Shown: piece after piece, positions 44,501 to 55,170 of the stretch
Position numbering within the stretch: position 1 is the first letter of the stretch
Layout: the number at the start of each line of letters is the position of its first letter
Source of the DNA: Nemopilema nomurai
Taxonomy: Eukaryota > Cnidaria > Scyphozoa > Rhizostomeae > Rhizostomatidae
Reading direction: 5' to 3'
DNA length: 64,000 bases
Assembly: GCA_003864495.1 (NCBI GenBank)
Contig: ML133488.1
Location: 2,950,674 to 3,014,673, forward strand
Program-made: the position numbers and the translations under genes
The notes under the pieces: generated by a model
Told to the model about the DNA's origin: nothing
The model's database searches: none
What the model saw: only the letters and a program-made list of their open reading frames with translations

Positions 44501-46100
44501 AATCATTAAGTTTTTTTAAAAATTTTCAAAAATTGAAAAGCACAGCATAACATTTTCCTCTTCAATCTCCTGAACATTTGTGTTTTGGGCTTTTGGTGAC
44601 CAATGGTTGGAAACAACAGCTTTATAACGAGCCTTGGAAAAGATTAGATTAACTACATAAAATAGATATTTAAATCACTAGTAGATTGATTAACTAAATT
44701 ATGATTAAAGTGATTATAGATTGATTTACATAAATGTATTTTTACAGAATGGGATTTTCCATTGAAATATTGGCAGACTCCAAAACACCTAGGTGGAAAG
44801 ACGACCTAACCTGCCCAACTATAAGATACATATAATAATACACATTATTATAAATCATTACATTCATTCACACAATATAAATCATTACATCAAACGTTAG
44901 GCAATCGTTCGGAGATAATACCCTAATTTCCCCTCAGGTCCTGAAGGACTTCTTTTAACAAATATTGTTAGACAGGCGATTGCCCTCGAAAGCTGGACCA
45001 TGCGGGCAGTTTGTCGCCCTTGCAAAAATTTCATCACGAAAAGGCCTGTTTAAAAGGATATGTTGATGAAACTGAAGAATTGTAATCATTGCTACTTACT
45101 CTAAATCATTTTGATAGTTATCTTACAATATTTTACCTTGTTACTATTGTCCTTGGGTTTGTAAACAGATATAGTGAAAAAGCTCTTTTAAGAGCCCCTC
45201 TCTACTAAGCCCCCTCTAAAAAGCCCCCCCCCCCACATTTTTTAGCTCATGATGTATTTTGTCGTGATATTGAAAATCATCATAGACTTGAAACTTTATT
45301 GAACTCCATGATTTATTAATTAGATTTCAGCCACTGTTTTGTTATGCATTCTTTAGATATAAATTGGAAAAGTACATACAAAAAATAAAAATCATTTTGT
45401 ATCATTGATCTTGATTTTGAAATAAGCCCCGCTCTCCAATAAACCCCGCTCTCCAATAAACCCCGCTCTCCAATAAACCCCCACGCTAGGGCCTTGAAAA
45501 TTAAATGAGCTCTCAGGGGCTTAATAGAGCTTATATGGTACACAGGATTTAAAATATTCAGGAAGGACCTCAGGGTTCAATGCTACACCCTTATATTGTT
45601 ATCAAATACTTTTCAACATTACTTGTGCTTTTCAGGTGGCTTGTTTGATTATGTGTCAGCAGCTAACTATTTTGGCGAAACTCTTGAATGGTTTGGCTTC
45701 TTCTTGGCTGTGCAAACCCTTGCTTCCGCTGCATTTTCATTCTTCACATTTGCTAATTTGTTTCCAAGGGCTTTGGTGCATCACAGGTAAAGTTCAGTTC
45801 TTTGATGATTTTTGAATAGTTGGTTCAATTTTTTGTTCAGAAATGGATTCTGTGTTATGTAATTGCTTATGTTCTTTGAGTTCTGGATGGATTTTACCTT
45901 CAACCTTTTTGGGTGAATGTATTGAAAGACATCCTGGATGTCAATATCTCCCACAAAATAAATAAACATATGTTTGACTTATATTATTTATTTGATTCAA
46001 TGTAGTTTTTGACTTCTGTCTGTTTCTTTTAAGGTGGTACCAGCAAAAGTTTGAGGACTACCCAAAGGATCGCAAAATTATGATCCCCTTCATACTTTGA
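41516..46100 (+). CDS. SRD5A1: Steroid 5-alpha-reductase (SRD5A1/2-like)
   Basis: 3-oxo-5-alpha-steroid 4-dehydrogenase, an NADPH-dependent multi-pass enzyme of the ER membrane, 286 aa. Exons: 41516-41892, 43935-44200, 45636-45786, 46034-46100, all in phase. AWFLQECPSF holds the Gln-Glu pair (86-87) that corresponds to the substrate-site Gln56-Glu57 of human SRD5A2. FHYWHR holds the conserved Tyr (123). The C-terminal half has the cofactor-binding signatures INLHSDHILRNLRAPGE, KIPQGGLFDYVSAANYFGE and FEDYPKDRKIMIPFIL. The N-terminus is about 25 residues longer than in the human enzymes. SRD5A1 and SRD5A2 resemble it about equally, so the symbol is provisional and the protein may precede their split. 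The true substrate in an invertebrate is not known from sequence. The start is the first ATG in frame. The two first introns are packed with decayed repeats. Confidence 0.94.
42285..42420. mobile_element. Fragment of inverted-repeat element end
   Basis: CAATAGCTAGAAATAGCGG and following bases match the element ends at 19456 and 42430. It directly precedes a larger copy in the first intron of the reductase gene. Confidence 0.55.
42779..42981 (-). repeat. tRNA-derived SINE-like segment
   Basis: On the minus strand it starts GGTGCGGAAGGATGGCTCAG, a tRNA 5' half with A-box words (TGGCTCAGTGGTTAGAGGC), and contains a B-box-like GGGTTGAGTCC. A roughly 130-bp unrelated body follows. It ends with a short inverted repeat, AGGACACTG and CAGTGTCCT, around a 20-nt loop (42779-42817). 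Confidence 0.6.
43000..43270 (-). pseudogene. Penelope-like element GIY-YIG endonuclease remnant
   Basis: Minus-strand reading of 43230-43111 gives the family motif VGSTTQRLEDRIKQHVPN, the signature after the GIY-YIG tyrosines in Penelope-like retroelements. A shifted frame just downstream gives IRQHLSGNPECAKTYSDNNF, matching the next conserved block. A stop and a frameshift separate the two parts, so it is dead. No reverse transcriptase is seen. Confidence 0.7.
44748..44830. mobile_element. Inverted-repeat element fragment
   Basis: GAATGGGATTTTCCATTGAA and CAGACTCCAAAACACCTAGG match the inner end of the left arm at 42690-42735. Only this piece remains, in reductase intron 2. Confidence 0.6.
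45173..45545. repeat. Repeat block with 18-bp tandem units
   Basis: CCCCGCTCTCCAATAAA repeats about four times at 45425-45482. Flanking words AAGCTCTTTTAAGAGCCCC (left) and AGGGGCTTAATAGAGCTT (right) are partly inverted. It is probably a decayed non-autonomous element and includes a C13 run near 45227. It lies in reductase intron 2. Confidence 0.55.
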
Positions 46101-47077
46101 ATGTCACCACAAATTAAAGTACTTTTTCATTGTAACACATATATTTTAATATTGTTAGATTGTGATGATAAAAAATTTGTCATTCAATACTTGAAGTTAT
46201 TTTTAATCCTGTCAGAGTAAAACTATCAAAGTATACAAAAAATTATTGTTAGTCTTTTCATTATAAATGAGAAAAATTTCTAATTGTTAGATTGTATTTA
46301 AATTATGATACTTAAAAATGAGTTTAATATTGATTTTTGTTTTATCTGTTGAATGTCAAGCCTTGTTTCTTTTCATGACCTAATCATAATTTCTTTGTTC
46401 ACCTTTATCACTTTTGTCCAGGACCAGTTTCTTTGGAACAAAGCTAAAGCTATTTAACCATGGTTCTTATTCTTATTTTAGAAATAAGAATCTCTTCCAG
46501 TTAATTTTAACTATTTTCAAAATAGATGATGCTTTGAGACAATTTATACTTTTTGTTCATCTTCAGAACAGGAAAGTGTTGTAAATGTGGATGATAAAAT
46601 AATTGAGAAGAAAATCCACAAACTCTTAGTGTTTTGAAGTAGTGGAATTCCTGTTTATGAATAATAGTATCTTGAGAATAAATTTCAACAAATGAGACTG
46701 ATTACTAAAGGTATCATTTTTTCTTGAGTCTGCCCATCTGTAAACTATCATACATTGCTTCTACAACAAATAGGAACAAAAATTAGGATTAGCTACCCTT
46801 AAATTGCTTGCCTGTCATTGGTAGAGTAATTCTAATTGTTATGACACTGTTATGAATCCAAACCACAAAAACAAATCTTCAACAAGGAAAATACTCATGT
46901 CACTGAGCTGAAAAAGTTTCCAAGTTTTTTAATAATTGCCCCAGACATTTGGAGGCAAGAGTAGCTTGATGCTTCACTTTAGTGCTTAACTTTTACCATT
47001 TTTCAGTTAGTTTGTTGAGCTGAAATGATGCCTTGAAAAGGTGTGACTATTTACAGAACAAGTTTATACAGCAATTG
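46101..47077. other. Intergenic region between convergent reductase and VRK1 genes
   Basis: About 1 kb of AT-rich sequence holds both 3' UTRs. An ATTAAA at 46113-46118 is a possible reductase polyadenylation signal. Nothing else is recognised. Confidence 0.5.
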
Positions 47078-50000
47078 TCAAGGAGACTGCGCAAAGTCTA
47101 CCGTTTCCACATTTTTTGTTCGCCTTGTTGATCTCCTTGTACTTTCATTGTGGTTTTTGACTACTGCAGACTCAAGTGGAGCTTTGTTTTTTGGAGAGGA
47201 AAGTTTCTTAACTTTTCCTGGGCTCTTCTTAACTTTTCCTGGGCTCTTCTTAACTTTTCCTGGGCTCTTCTTAACTTTTCCTGGGCTTTGTTTACCTTTT
47301 GCTCGACTTTTTGACACAGTTCTTTGTTGTCTTTTACTTGGACTTTCTTTTCTAGAACCAGGCTTTAGCTTTCCCTTTGGAAACATGGAAATTCACTTTG
47401 AGAACACAAAAATATAAAACATGACCTTCACCTTCAAGTGCAGAATGCAGAAACGCACATCCTATAGCATATCATAAGCTTAAATCAAACACTAGCTTGC
47501 AACCAGAGCTTTGCCTAATCTTTTTGTGAGTCAAGCTTTTGCAAGGACTTATACTGATACCAAATTGTGGTACTTTGTATTTAGGTTTTTACAATTTAGA
47601 ATTCTTTACAAAAAACTATGCAACCATGAATAAAATACAGCAAGTTATCTGAATCACTACAACGAAACTGATGGAAATAAAAGAGCAAATAGCAAATAGT
47701 AGGACAGGAATCACATGGAGTATAGTCTACGGAGTGTGCTTACAGGTGGGGATTTTGCAATGGTGGCAGATAAGAAAGGGCTAAATGACAAAGAGTCATA
47801 GGGATATATATTTCTTAAAATTTCATAGTACCAATACTGTTTTGACAAAGGGAACAAAAAAGACATGTATTGACAAACCTCTTCAGTTTGAGCTTCTGGC
47901 GTTTTTCCCCTGCGTTTTCTTGGAATAACTTGTGAAGTTGAATTATCCAAATCACATTCTGTCTTCCTTTTGCGAACAGGGCCCTAAAAAATGGCATGTT
48001 GTTAAAAATATACCTAGTAAAACTGCAATTTCTAAAGATGGAAGCACTTGATGGAAGCAGGATTGATTTTTGATCAAACCAGTGGCATTAGCACATCAGC
48101 ATTATTTTAATGAGATCTGTTGATATTTAAAAAATTTATAAATTATAAAGCTCTGCAAATTTTGGTGTATATCTATACATCAGATATATCCTGGATATAT
48201 CCACTGATATATGTGTTTAGAGAAAGCTCGGTCAATTTGTCTGATCTATACTACTTCTGGATCAAATTTGGCAGCAAAGGTTGGTATCAGTTTCAAGGCT
48301 ATTTCAACTTTGTTTAGGACAATTTTAGAATCAGTTAATCTAAGGTCTTTGTAGACAAATAGCAGAGCCTTTAAAAATTGAATATGGAAATGAAACCCAA
48401 GTTTACCAATGTATCAAATTCAATAACTTTTTTGTCAAGACAGTCTTATGAACAGTGAACAGTGAAAAAACCTCTAGTAAACAGTCACATTTGTCAAAAA
48501 TTTCCTTTTAGACATAACTTTTTAAACATTATAAATGTTTTACCACTCCATTTGCAGCCTTTTCAGTTGCTTCTGAAACTGGCTTCTTTCTGTCAATTGA
48601 TGGCTTTGCAAAATACACAGACTTTCCATCGTCTGGATGGCCTGATATCTCCAAAGACTTCTGAAACCATTTTTTCACCCGAGCATAGTCTGGCTTCTCT
48701 GTATACTCAAGGGTATTGACATACTTGAAAAACTCCTCAAGTTGAGCTGCAATGAACAAAAAATATACAGAAACACGCAAACTTCTTATGGAGACACGAT
48801 TGCCATATGGATTATACATGTGATTTTTCATGAATCTAACATAAAGTCCACAAAATGCTGAAGCTCCAGATCCACTTCATGCCAGACCATTTCTAATACC
48901 TGACAGTTCACAGAGTTGCAGAGTTCTTCAATGCCTATCATGTAAGAAAGCTTTGTGTATCTGCTACATCAGTTAAAAACATCTGTTCACCAATATGGAA
49001 CCAGCCCTTGTCATTTCCTCAGATAGAATTATTAATCCAGTTAATCCGGTTTAGTGAGTAAAATGATGACTAAAACAAATTTAGCTGCTTGTAGAAGGCC
49101 AGTAAGAAAATCCCCAACACAAAAGTGGCAGGATGCATTATAGGACTACAAACTCCTTCCAATAAATAGCGCTAATTACTGACCTCATCGTTGCTTAAAA
49201 TATCATGGGGCTACAAAGAAAAGAAAAAATAGAGATGAAAAGACATTATCAAACCTGGTACTACTGTGGGGCCAAAAACACTTTTCAATGAACTTGTGAC
49301 ATCTTTCATGAATCTGAAATAGGTAAAAAGAAGAGGAAGGCTTGTTATTTCAGCTTAGGTCTACAGAGAGCCCAAACTCTAAATGAATATTTTGAAGTCC
49401 AAAATTCCCACCGTCAGGTACAACAATTTCAATTTCCTCACATCGCATAAACATGTTTGCATAAGTTAAAAATTCTCTTTTGTCCAACCAGTGGCAGACA
49501 CTTCGCATTATTTTTTTGGGGGGGGGGGGGGGGCGAACATTATACGTGACCATGCCCTTCAGTTTAGTGGAAAACACGGCGACAGCTGTAGATGAATTTC
49601 ATTGTCTTGTAGGTAAACCACGCGCATTATTTCTTTCATGCGTGCGATTCACACTCTTACATCTTGCGATCCACTTTAAACTGTCCCCTTTAAAACAAGT
49701 TAAAAACAAGAATGGAATATTTAGAAGACTGCTTCGATCTATGAAGACTCAATTTTTTAGAAAATAAAAATAGGCTAAATGGATAAAATAATAAAGAAAC
49801 TGTATACGTTTGAAACCATGCTGGATTGACAAATTTTCTGATATAGCGTTCAATTAAGTTGAAAGTTGCTATGAGACTGTAATTTCTTTCTTTGGCAGTC
49901 CAGTTTTTATTGTTTATGTAAATACATAGCATTTCCATATCTATTGCAATAAACACAGTCTCCTATCTGATAGCATCAAGCGTAGTGTACTAAATGTTCT

Positions 50001-53000
50001 CTGTGAGCAAGTGCTTGACAAGCGGAACTAGTTTTTGTAAACTTTTGTTTATTTTCCGACGTTTGCATACTCCGAGGAGTGTCGGACGAAAAAGTACTTT
50101 AAGTATGCTAAAACTAGTTCTGCTTTTTCTAGCCATAGTAAATGCTCTCTCTACTGTAGAATTCGAGCTACTAATTAAAATAATAATCTTTCCACAGAGG
50201 CAAAGTTTGAGGAATTCTTCGCGTTCTTAAAGAAAACACGCATCAAACGACCAAGGCTGGTATTACGATAGTAACTGAGCAACAAAATCTGAGAATTGTA
50301 AAAATGTTCGTTTTCTAGGTGTTGGTTAATTAAATTGTATGGTAGACATGTCAAACTGTTAGGACTATTCCTCAGAAAATACCGATTTCCTTTGGAAAAT
50401 CGTATTTTTTTATCAGTGTACCCAGGTATAAAATATTAGGGGCGAAATATTAGTTTTTCAAATAATTTACAGTTAAAGAAATCTTGTCTTATATCCTTTG
50501 TATTCACGTCGTTGCAAGTTTCCTCAAAGGGATCCGATAGTCAGGCTGCTGCAGTGTTTTTTCCTTCACGTATCGGTTAGTCATGAATGCCCTGTTTGAC
50601 TGAAATCCTCTAACAATAGATCGGTATGCCATGTATTGCTGAGAGCATGCGATATCCAATGTTATATTAGTTCTAAAAATACTGTAATTCGAGTATTTTT
50701 TGCACTTTGCGTTTAAAGCTGACATTAAGGCTGAAATACACTATGCATTAAAATGGATTCGATTAAATGAATGGTCCATTTAAACAAAAGAATGTCTCAT
50801 GGTATTGTCGACGAACAAGACATTATGAAATCTCTAGATTTGGATAAAGTGTTAGACCAATGGGTTAATCAAAATGAAAGAGTAGTGCCTTTCAATCAAA
50901 CTTAAAAATACTATTGTAAATAGTAAACTTGAAGCTAAATTTGTTGGTTCTTTAAGAGCGTAGATAATATTATAAATAGACTTCTGAATATTAGTGGTAT
51001 TATTGTGTAGTTCTCCTAGCACTTCCATTGCGTTATAACCTATTTACAATATAAACCGGAAGAAACAAGGCCAGTTGTAGCAGGTCTGCTTGCCAGATCC
51101 TCGAAGGGATACTTGTGACGACCTTAGCATTTGAGAGGCAATATATATCTGATTAAGAGACAATTGTGCAGAAAACGTTTCAAAGTTTTCTTTTTAAATA
51201 TTGGGAGGGGGGCGGCCGCAAGGTGATACCACAGTTATGGTTAAGGAGATAAAAATGATTATTTCAGACAGTCACCTTGCCAGAAAAAAATCCTTAATAA
51301 GGCTTCAAACTGAAAAAGTTGATGAACTCTTACATCAAATTACATTCATGTCCTGCTCATTTTGCTCTGTTTAACAGTTTCAACAACTAAATTTCTTTCT
51401 TTTTAGCAAAAACTTATTTCAATCTTTGAATTCTATATAATTATCCATACAATCTGTAATAGTGTTTTATTTCCTTGTAATTTTGTTACTTGTTGGTATT
51501 GTTATTCATAAGATTGTATGTAATGAATTTAAATATAAATGAAACTGAAACTGAAAAAAAAATAAACAATAAATTAAATACTTACTTTATCTTCTCCTGT
51601 GAGACAAAATCTTTGCTCTTCAGGTTATTTTCCCAGGGTAGTTTACCCACAATCCACTGCAGCATGCAGTATGCCAAGATTTCTAAATCTCCTCTTCTAG
51701 AAGGGGCTAAGAGAATAAAGTAATTAAAGCCAATTATAAATATAAAGTCATTAAAGCCAAAAGCCAATTCTGCTTGGCAAGGATGCATGGAGAAAGTTAA
51801 TCATCAACACCTGGAAAGAGAAGAACACAGACCACAACTACCACAAACCACAAAACTTTTTTGATATTTTCTTCTAATGTTGTGGATTATAGCAAATTTA
51901 TGTAGATAAACTTATATCAAATTTGTCACTTCATTGAACCATGCCAATATACTTTTACTAACAATTTAATGACAGAGAAGAACACTTGGCATATACATAG
52001 GCTGCTAATTATTTTGATCAGAAAACCGCTTTTTTGCTAGCATTGGCAAAATCCAAAATAAATAAACATTTGAGTAAGAAAGAAATTACATTACCAAGTC
52101 CTCTGTGTGCATCACGACTTGTGTATTCAATAGTTCCATCATGCTTTTTTTTAGGATCTTCTTTGAGTTTTACATGATCACCAGCAATACAATATCTTGT
52201 TGCCAAACCATAATCAACTAAAAAGACCTAAAAATAGATAAAACATCAAAATTTACAAGTTTAGAAATAAACATTCTTTATTCAATCTTTTAAATTCAAT
52301 GATATAATGGTTTCATTTTTGCATTTTTGTTACTTGAGACAAAAAAATGCCTAAATCCTGAATCCTCATAGATGTATATTGTTATGTGCCTGTCTCTTCT
52401 CTTCAAATAATGTATTTACTAAAATTACCAAATGTGAATTTTTTCCCTCATATCCAACAAGGATATTTGAAGCTTTGATATCAGCATGGACATATTCCTG
52501 TTCATGAATATATTCAAGTGCTTCAATCTGAAAGAAAGGCATAAAGTCACTTTTAAAGGAAGGTCAATGTGTAGATTTAGGGCTTTCTAAAACATGCAAG
52601 ATGATCAATATTTTTTGCAATAATAAACATTAGGCATACATATATACATAAAATTTATTTCAACTTGTGATATGATCACACTTGTCTAGTTTGGCAATTT
52701 GTGGCACCAGAAGAGATAAAGAAAATGGAAGTAAAAGAAGGAAGGACAAAAATATTTACTAATACAGCCGATGATTTATCTTACAAATGAATTATGTTTA
52801 GTCCTCCAAAGTATTTCAGGAAGCCATACCATTCTTGTTATCATGATTAGAAGAGATCAGATATATTGAAAAGATGATTATTGAGTTATATTTTCTATTT
52901 TGTAAAATTTTCAAAAAATCCAACAGAACCTCTAGACCTAGAATATAAACTTCCAAAACCCCAAAAAGAAGCATTCAGTTTGATTTCTAGGCCTATGATA

Positions 53001-55170
53001 AAAGCAGACAGCAGAAACAAAATAATGAATTTAACAAGCAAAAAAATTGAAAGCATTTTCTTACCATTCTCAATCCTAGACTGAAAACTGTTTGCAATGG
53101 AAACTTTTTTGAGGACTCCAGAAAAATTTTTTCAACATCTTGTCCATATCTGTCCATGACCAAGAACCTATATTCCAAAGTACCACTACTAAACAATCCT
53201 AAACCCACTAATCTTGGCACTCCAAGATGAGTTAATTTGTGGTGCTTCTTCCATGAAGACACTGAAAAAGAACATTGGTGAATCTTATTAACAACTCTAC
53301 TCTACCAGTAAAAGTTGAAAGGGCTTAGATTATATACATGGAATTGAAATTTTTAATTCATCAGATTAAACAAATTCAAGGAATTTCTGTTAAATGGCTA
53401 TGTTTTAGCAGGAAAAACCATGAGAAAAACATTTAAAAACAGTCAATGGGGTATAACAATTTAAAAACCACTGATCTTTTCTTCTTTTTCATTTTTCGTT
53501 CACTAACTACAGGTGATCTTTCTTTAATTACCAAGTCTGTTGTGATATATGTTACTTACATTTTTCTTGTGCTGCTGCATTTTGATAGAACCTCCACTCC
53601 ACAAAAAGAGGGCCACTTGCTTTGGGTTCCTATCAAAGAGGCAACTGAGATGAGTTGGTGATAATCTCAAAAGAGAATGAAGCCATGCTGACCTATACTA
53701 GATTTAGTTAATGAATTGACACAAAGGGTTACTATTATTGTATTATTTTGACTTTTGGCTAAGATAAAAACTACCATTGAATTACATTTTCCTGGCAAAA
53801 AAGCTGGTAATATCATCATTCATACAGTGGTGGCTCTGATAAAGCAACAAATGGCTTGATGGCGTCCATTGGTAGGAAATTGTGTGATACTTAACAGATT
53901 TAGTCTTGTTTATTGGATTCATCAAAGTCTTTGCAAATCAAAAGAATTATGAACAAATAGAGTTTTCATGTGTCATAAACTTGTGGGTTATGCTGTACTA
54001 TTTAGAGCCAAGTAATAAACTCAGTGTACACTTTAGTAAAACTGAAACTCTTTAACATCATATAGATGTTTTGTAGGGCAAAGTAACTCTAAGCAAGATA
54101 TTCATGAAAAATACATACCATTTTGATGACGTAAGTAGCATTTTCAGTCAATTTACTATTTGTGTTATCTGAACCTGAAATCAAAGCCATATCATGCATA
54201 AAATATTGGTGAAAACATCTCACTCAAAATGAACAGTATTAGCAATAGGAAGTTCTTAAACTCAAAGTACAATATTTAATCACTTTAAATAAAACTTGAA
54301 CAGTACACATGCTATTTCAAGAATAAGGGGATGTGTTATTCTGATCCCTATTGAGGAAAGGCCCATTGGAAAACCCATGATTTCAAATATAATCAGGTTA
54401 GTAAACATACAACACAAGATTTAAACAACTTTATGTTTTATAAGATTACATTATATGGCACTAATTTGCACAAAGAAGCATACAAAGGTCATATTCATAC
54501 ACCCATTAATACAAAAATCATCATTTTTCATTCTGATTTACCCTTTTTATTCCCATTTCAATAAATAGAACACATCTAAAAGCAACCCTTAATCTTAAAA
54601 ATCATTTTGTGAATAAAACACTACAAAATGTAACAAAAGCAATTTTTTACACTTGCTGAGACAAGGAATTTATCAGATTAGATGATATGATCATTGGATA
54701 AGGAACAGATGAACTTTTATATATCTACATTGTTTTGCTTAAACATAAATTAATAAAAAATTACCCAGTTCCACCAAGCACTTAAACTGCCGGATAATAA
54801 CAGTAATTTGTTACTGTGCCCGCCTTTTCAAAGCTGGCTTCGTGCCTGTTTCAAATTTGTTGCTTCCAATAAACGACGCAGTTTACTTTTCCCGCCAAAT
54901 TTCACTTTCCTCTTAATTTACTTTGCTAAAAGGAAATTTACGTCAATCGCTTTGATAAACTTCTATATCCTCTTTCTAGCTCAGCAACACAGCATCAAAA
55001 CTAATACTCGCTTAGAATATCTTTCATGAAAGCATACCTAGGTAAAGGTAACCGTGGCCTCCTTGTCCAATAAGAGGGCCTAGATGCCATTGGTTTCTTC
55101 TCAAGTCGGTCAAAATTTGATTCGGTGGAACCGGCTTTTGCAACCCTTTCGGGAATGCTTTTGGTGGCAT
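47078..55170 (-). CDS. VRK1: Vaccinia-related kinase 1 homologue (nuclear Ser/Thr kinase)
   Basis: VRK1-family kinase, 490 aa (human 396). Exons: 55170-55038, 54174-54119, 53629-53560, 53261-53065, 52527-52429, 52227-52095, 51706-51586, 49313-49255, 48746-48544, 47983-47879, 47374-47078; phases agree. The glycine loop is [12 protein letters not shown] (about 34-45) and the ATP lysine is in [18 protein letters not shown] is the catalytic loop, with HAD where vertebrate VRK1 has HGD. VDYG replaces DFG, as in VRK1. [15 protein letters not shown] and [18 protein letters not shown] mark the activation segment and helix F region. The last exon encodes a basic tail with four in-frame SPGKVKK repeats. 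Known VRK1 targets are histone H3 and BAF. The BAF gene lies about 3 kb away in the opposite direction. The acceptor of the last exon (47375) is the least secure junction. Confidence 0.95.
47207..47290 (-). repeat. Coding 21-bp tandem repeat (4 units) in VRK1 tail
   Basis: Four near-identical 21-nt units encode SPGKVKK four times in the C-terminal tail of VRK1. SPxK motifs resemble linker-histone tails and minor-groove binders. The copies are almost identical, suggesting recent expansion. Confidence 0.93.
50015..50145. mobile_element. Collapsed inverted-repeat element
   Basis: The two ends of the family lie nearly back to back: GCGGAACTAGTTTTTG on the left, then GAGGAGTGTCGGACGAAAAA and CTAGTTCTGCTTTTTCTAG on the right. 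The middle is lost. It lies in a VRK1 intron (51586-49313). Confidence 0.65.

Noticed and set aside
47043..47417. Plus-strand open frame with FPGLFLT repeats
   Set aside because: It is the complement of the VRK1 tail repeat exon.
49509..49533. Long G run and similar homopolymers near 45227 and 59151
   Set aside because: These are simple homopolymers, possibly of uncertain assembled length; no quadruplex-linked gene feature is evident.
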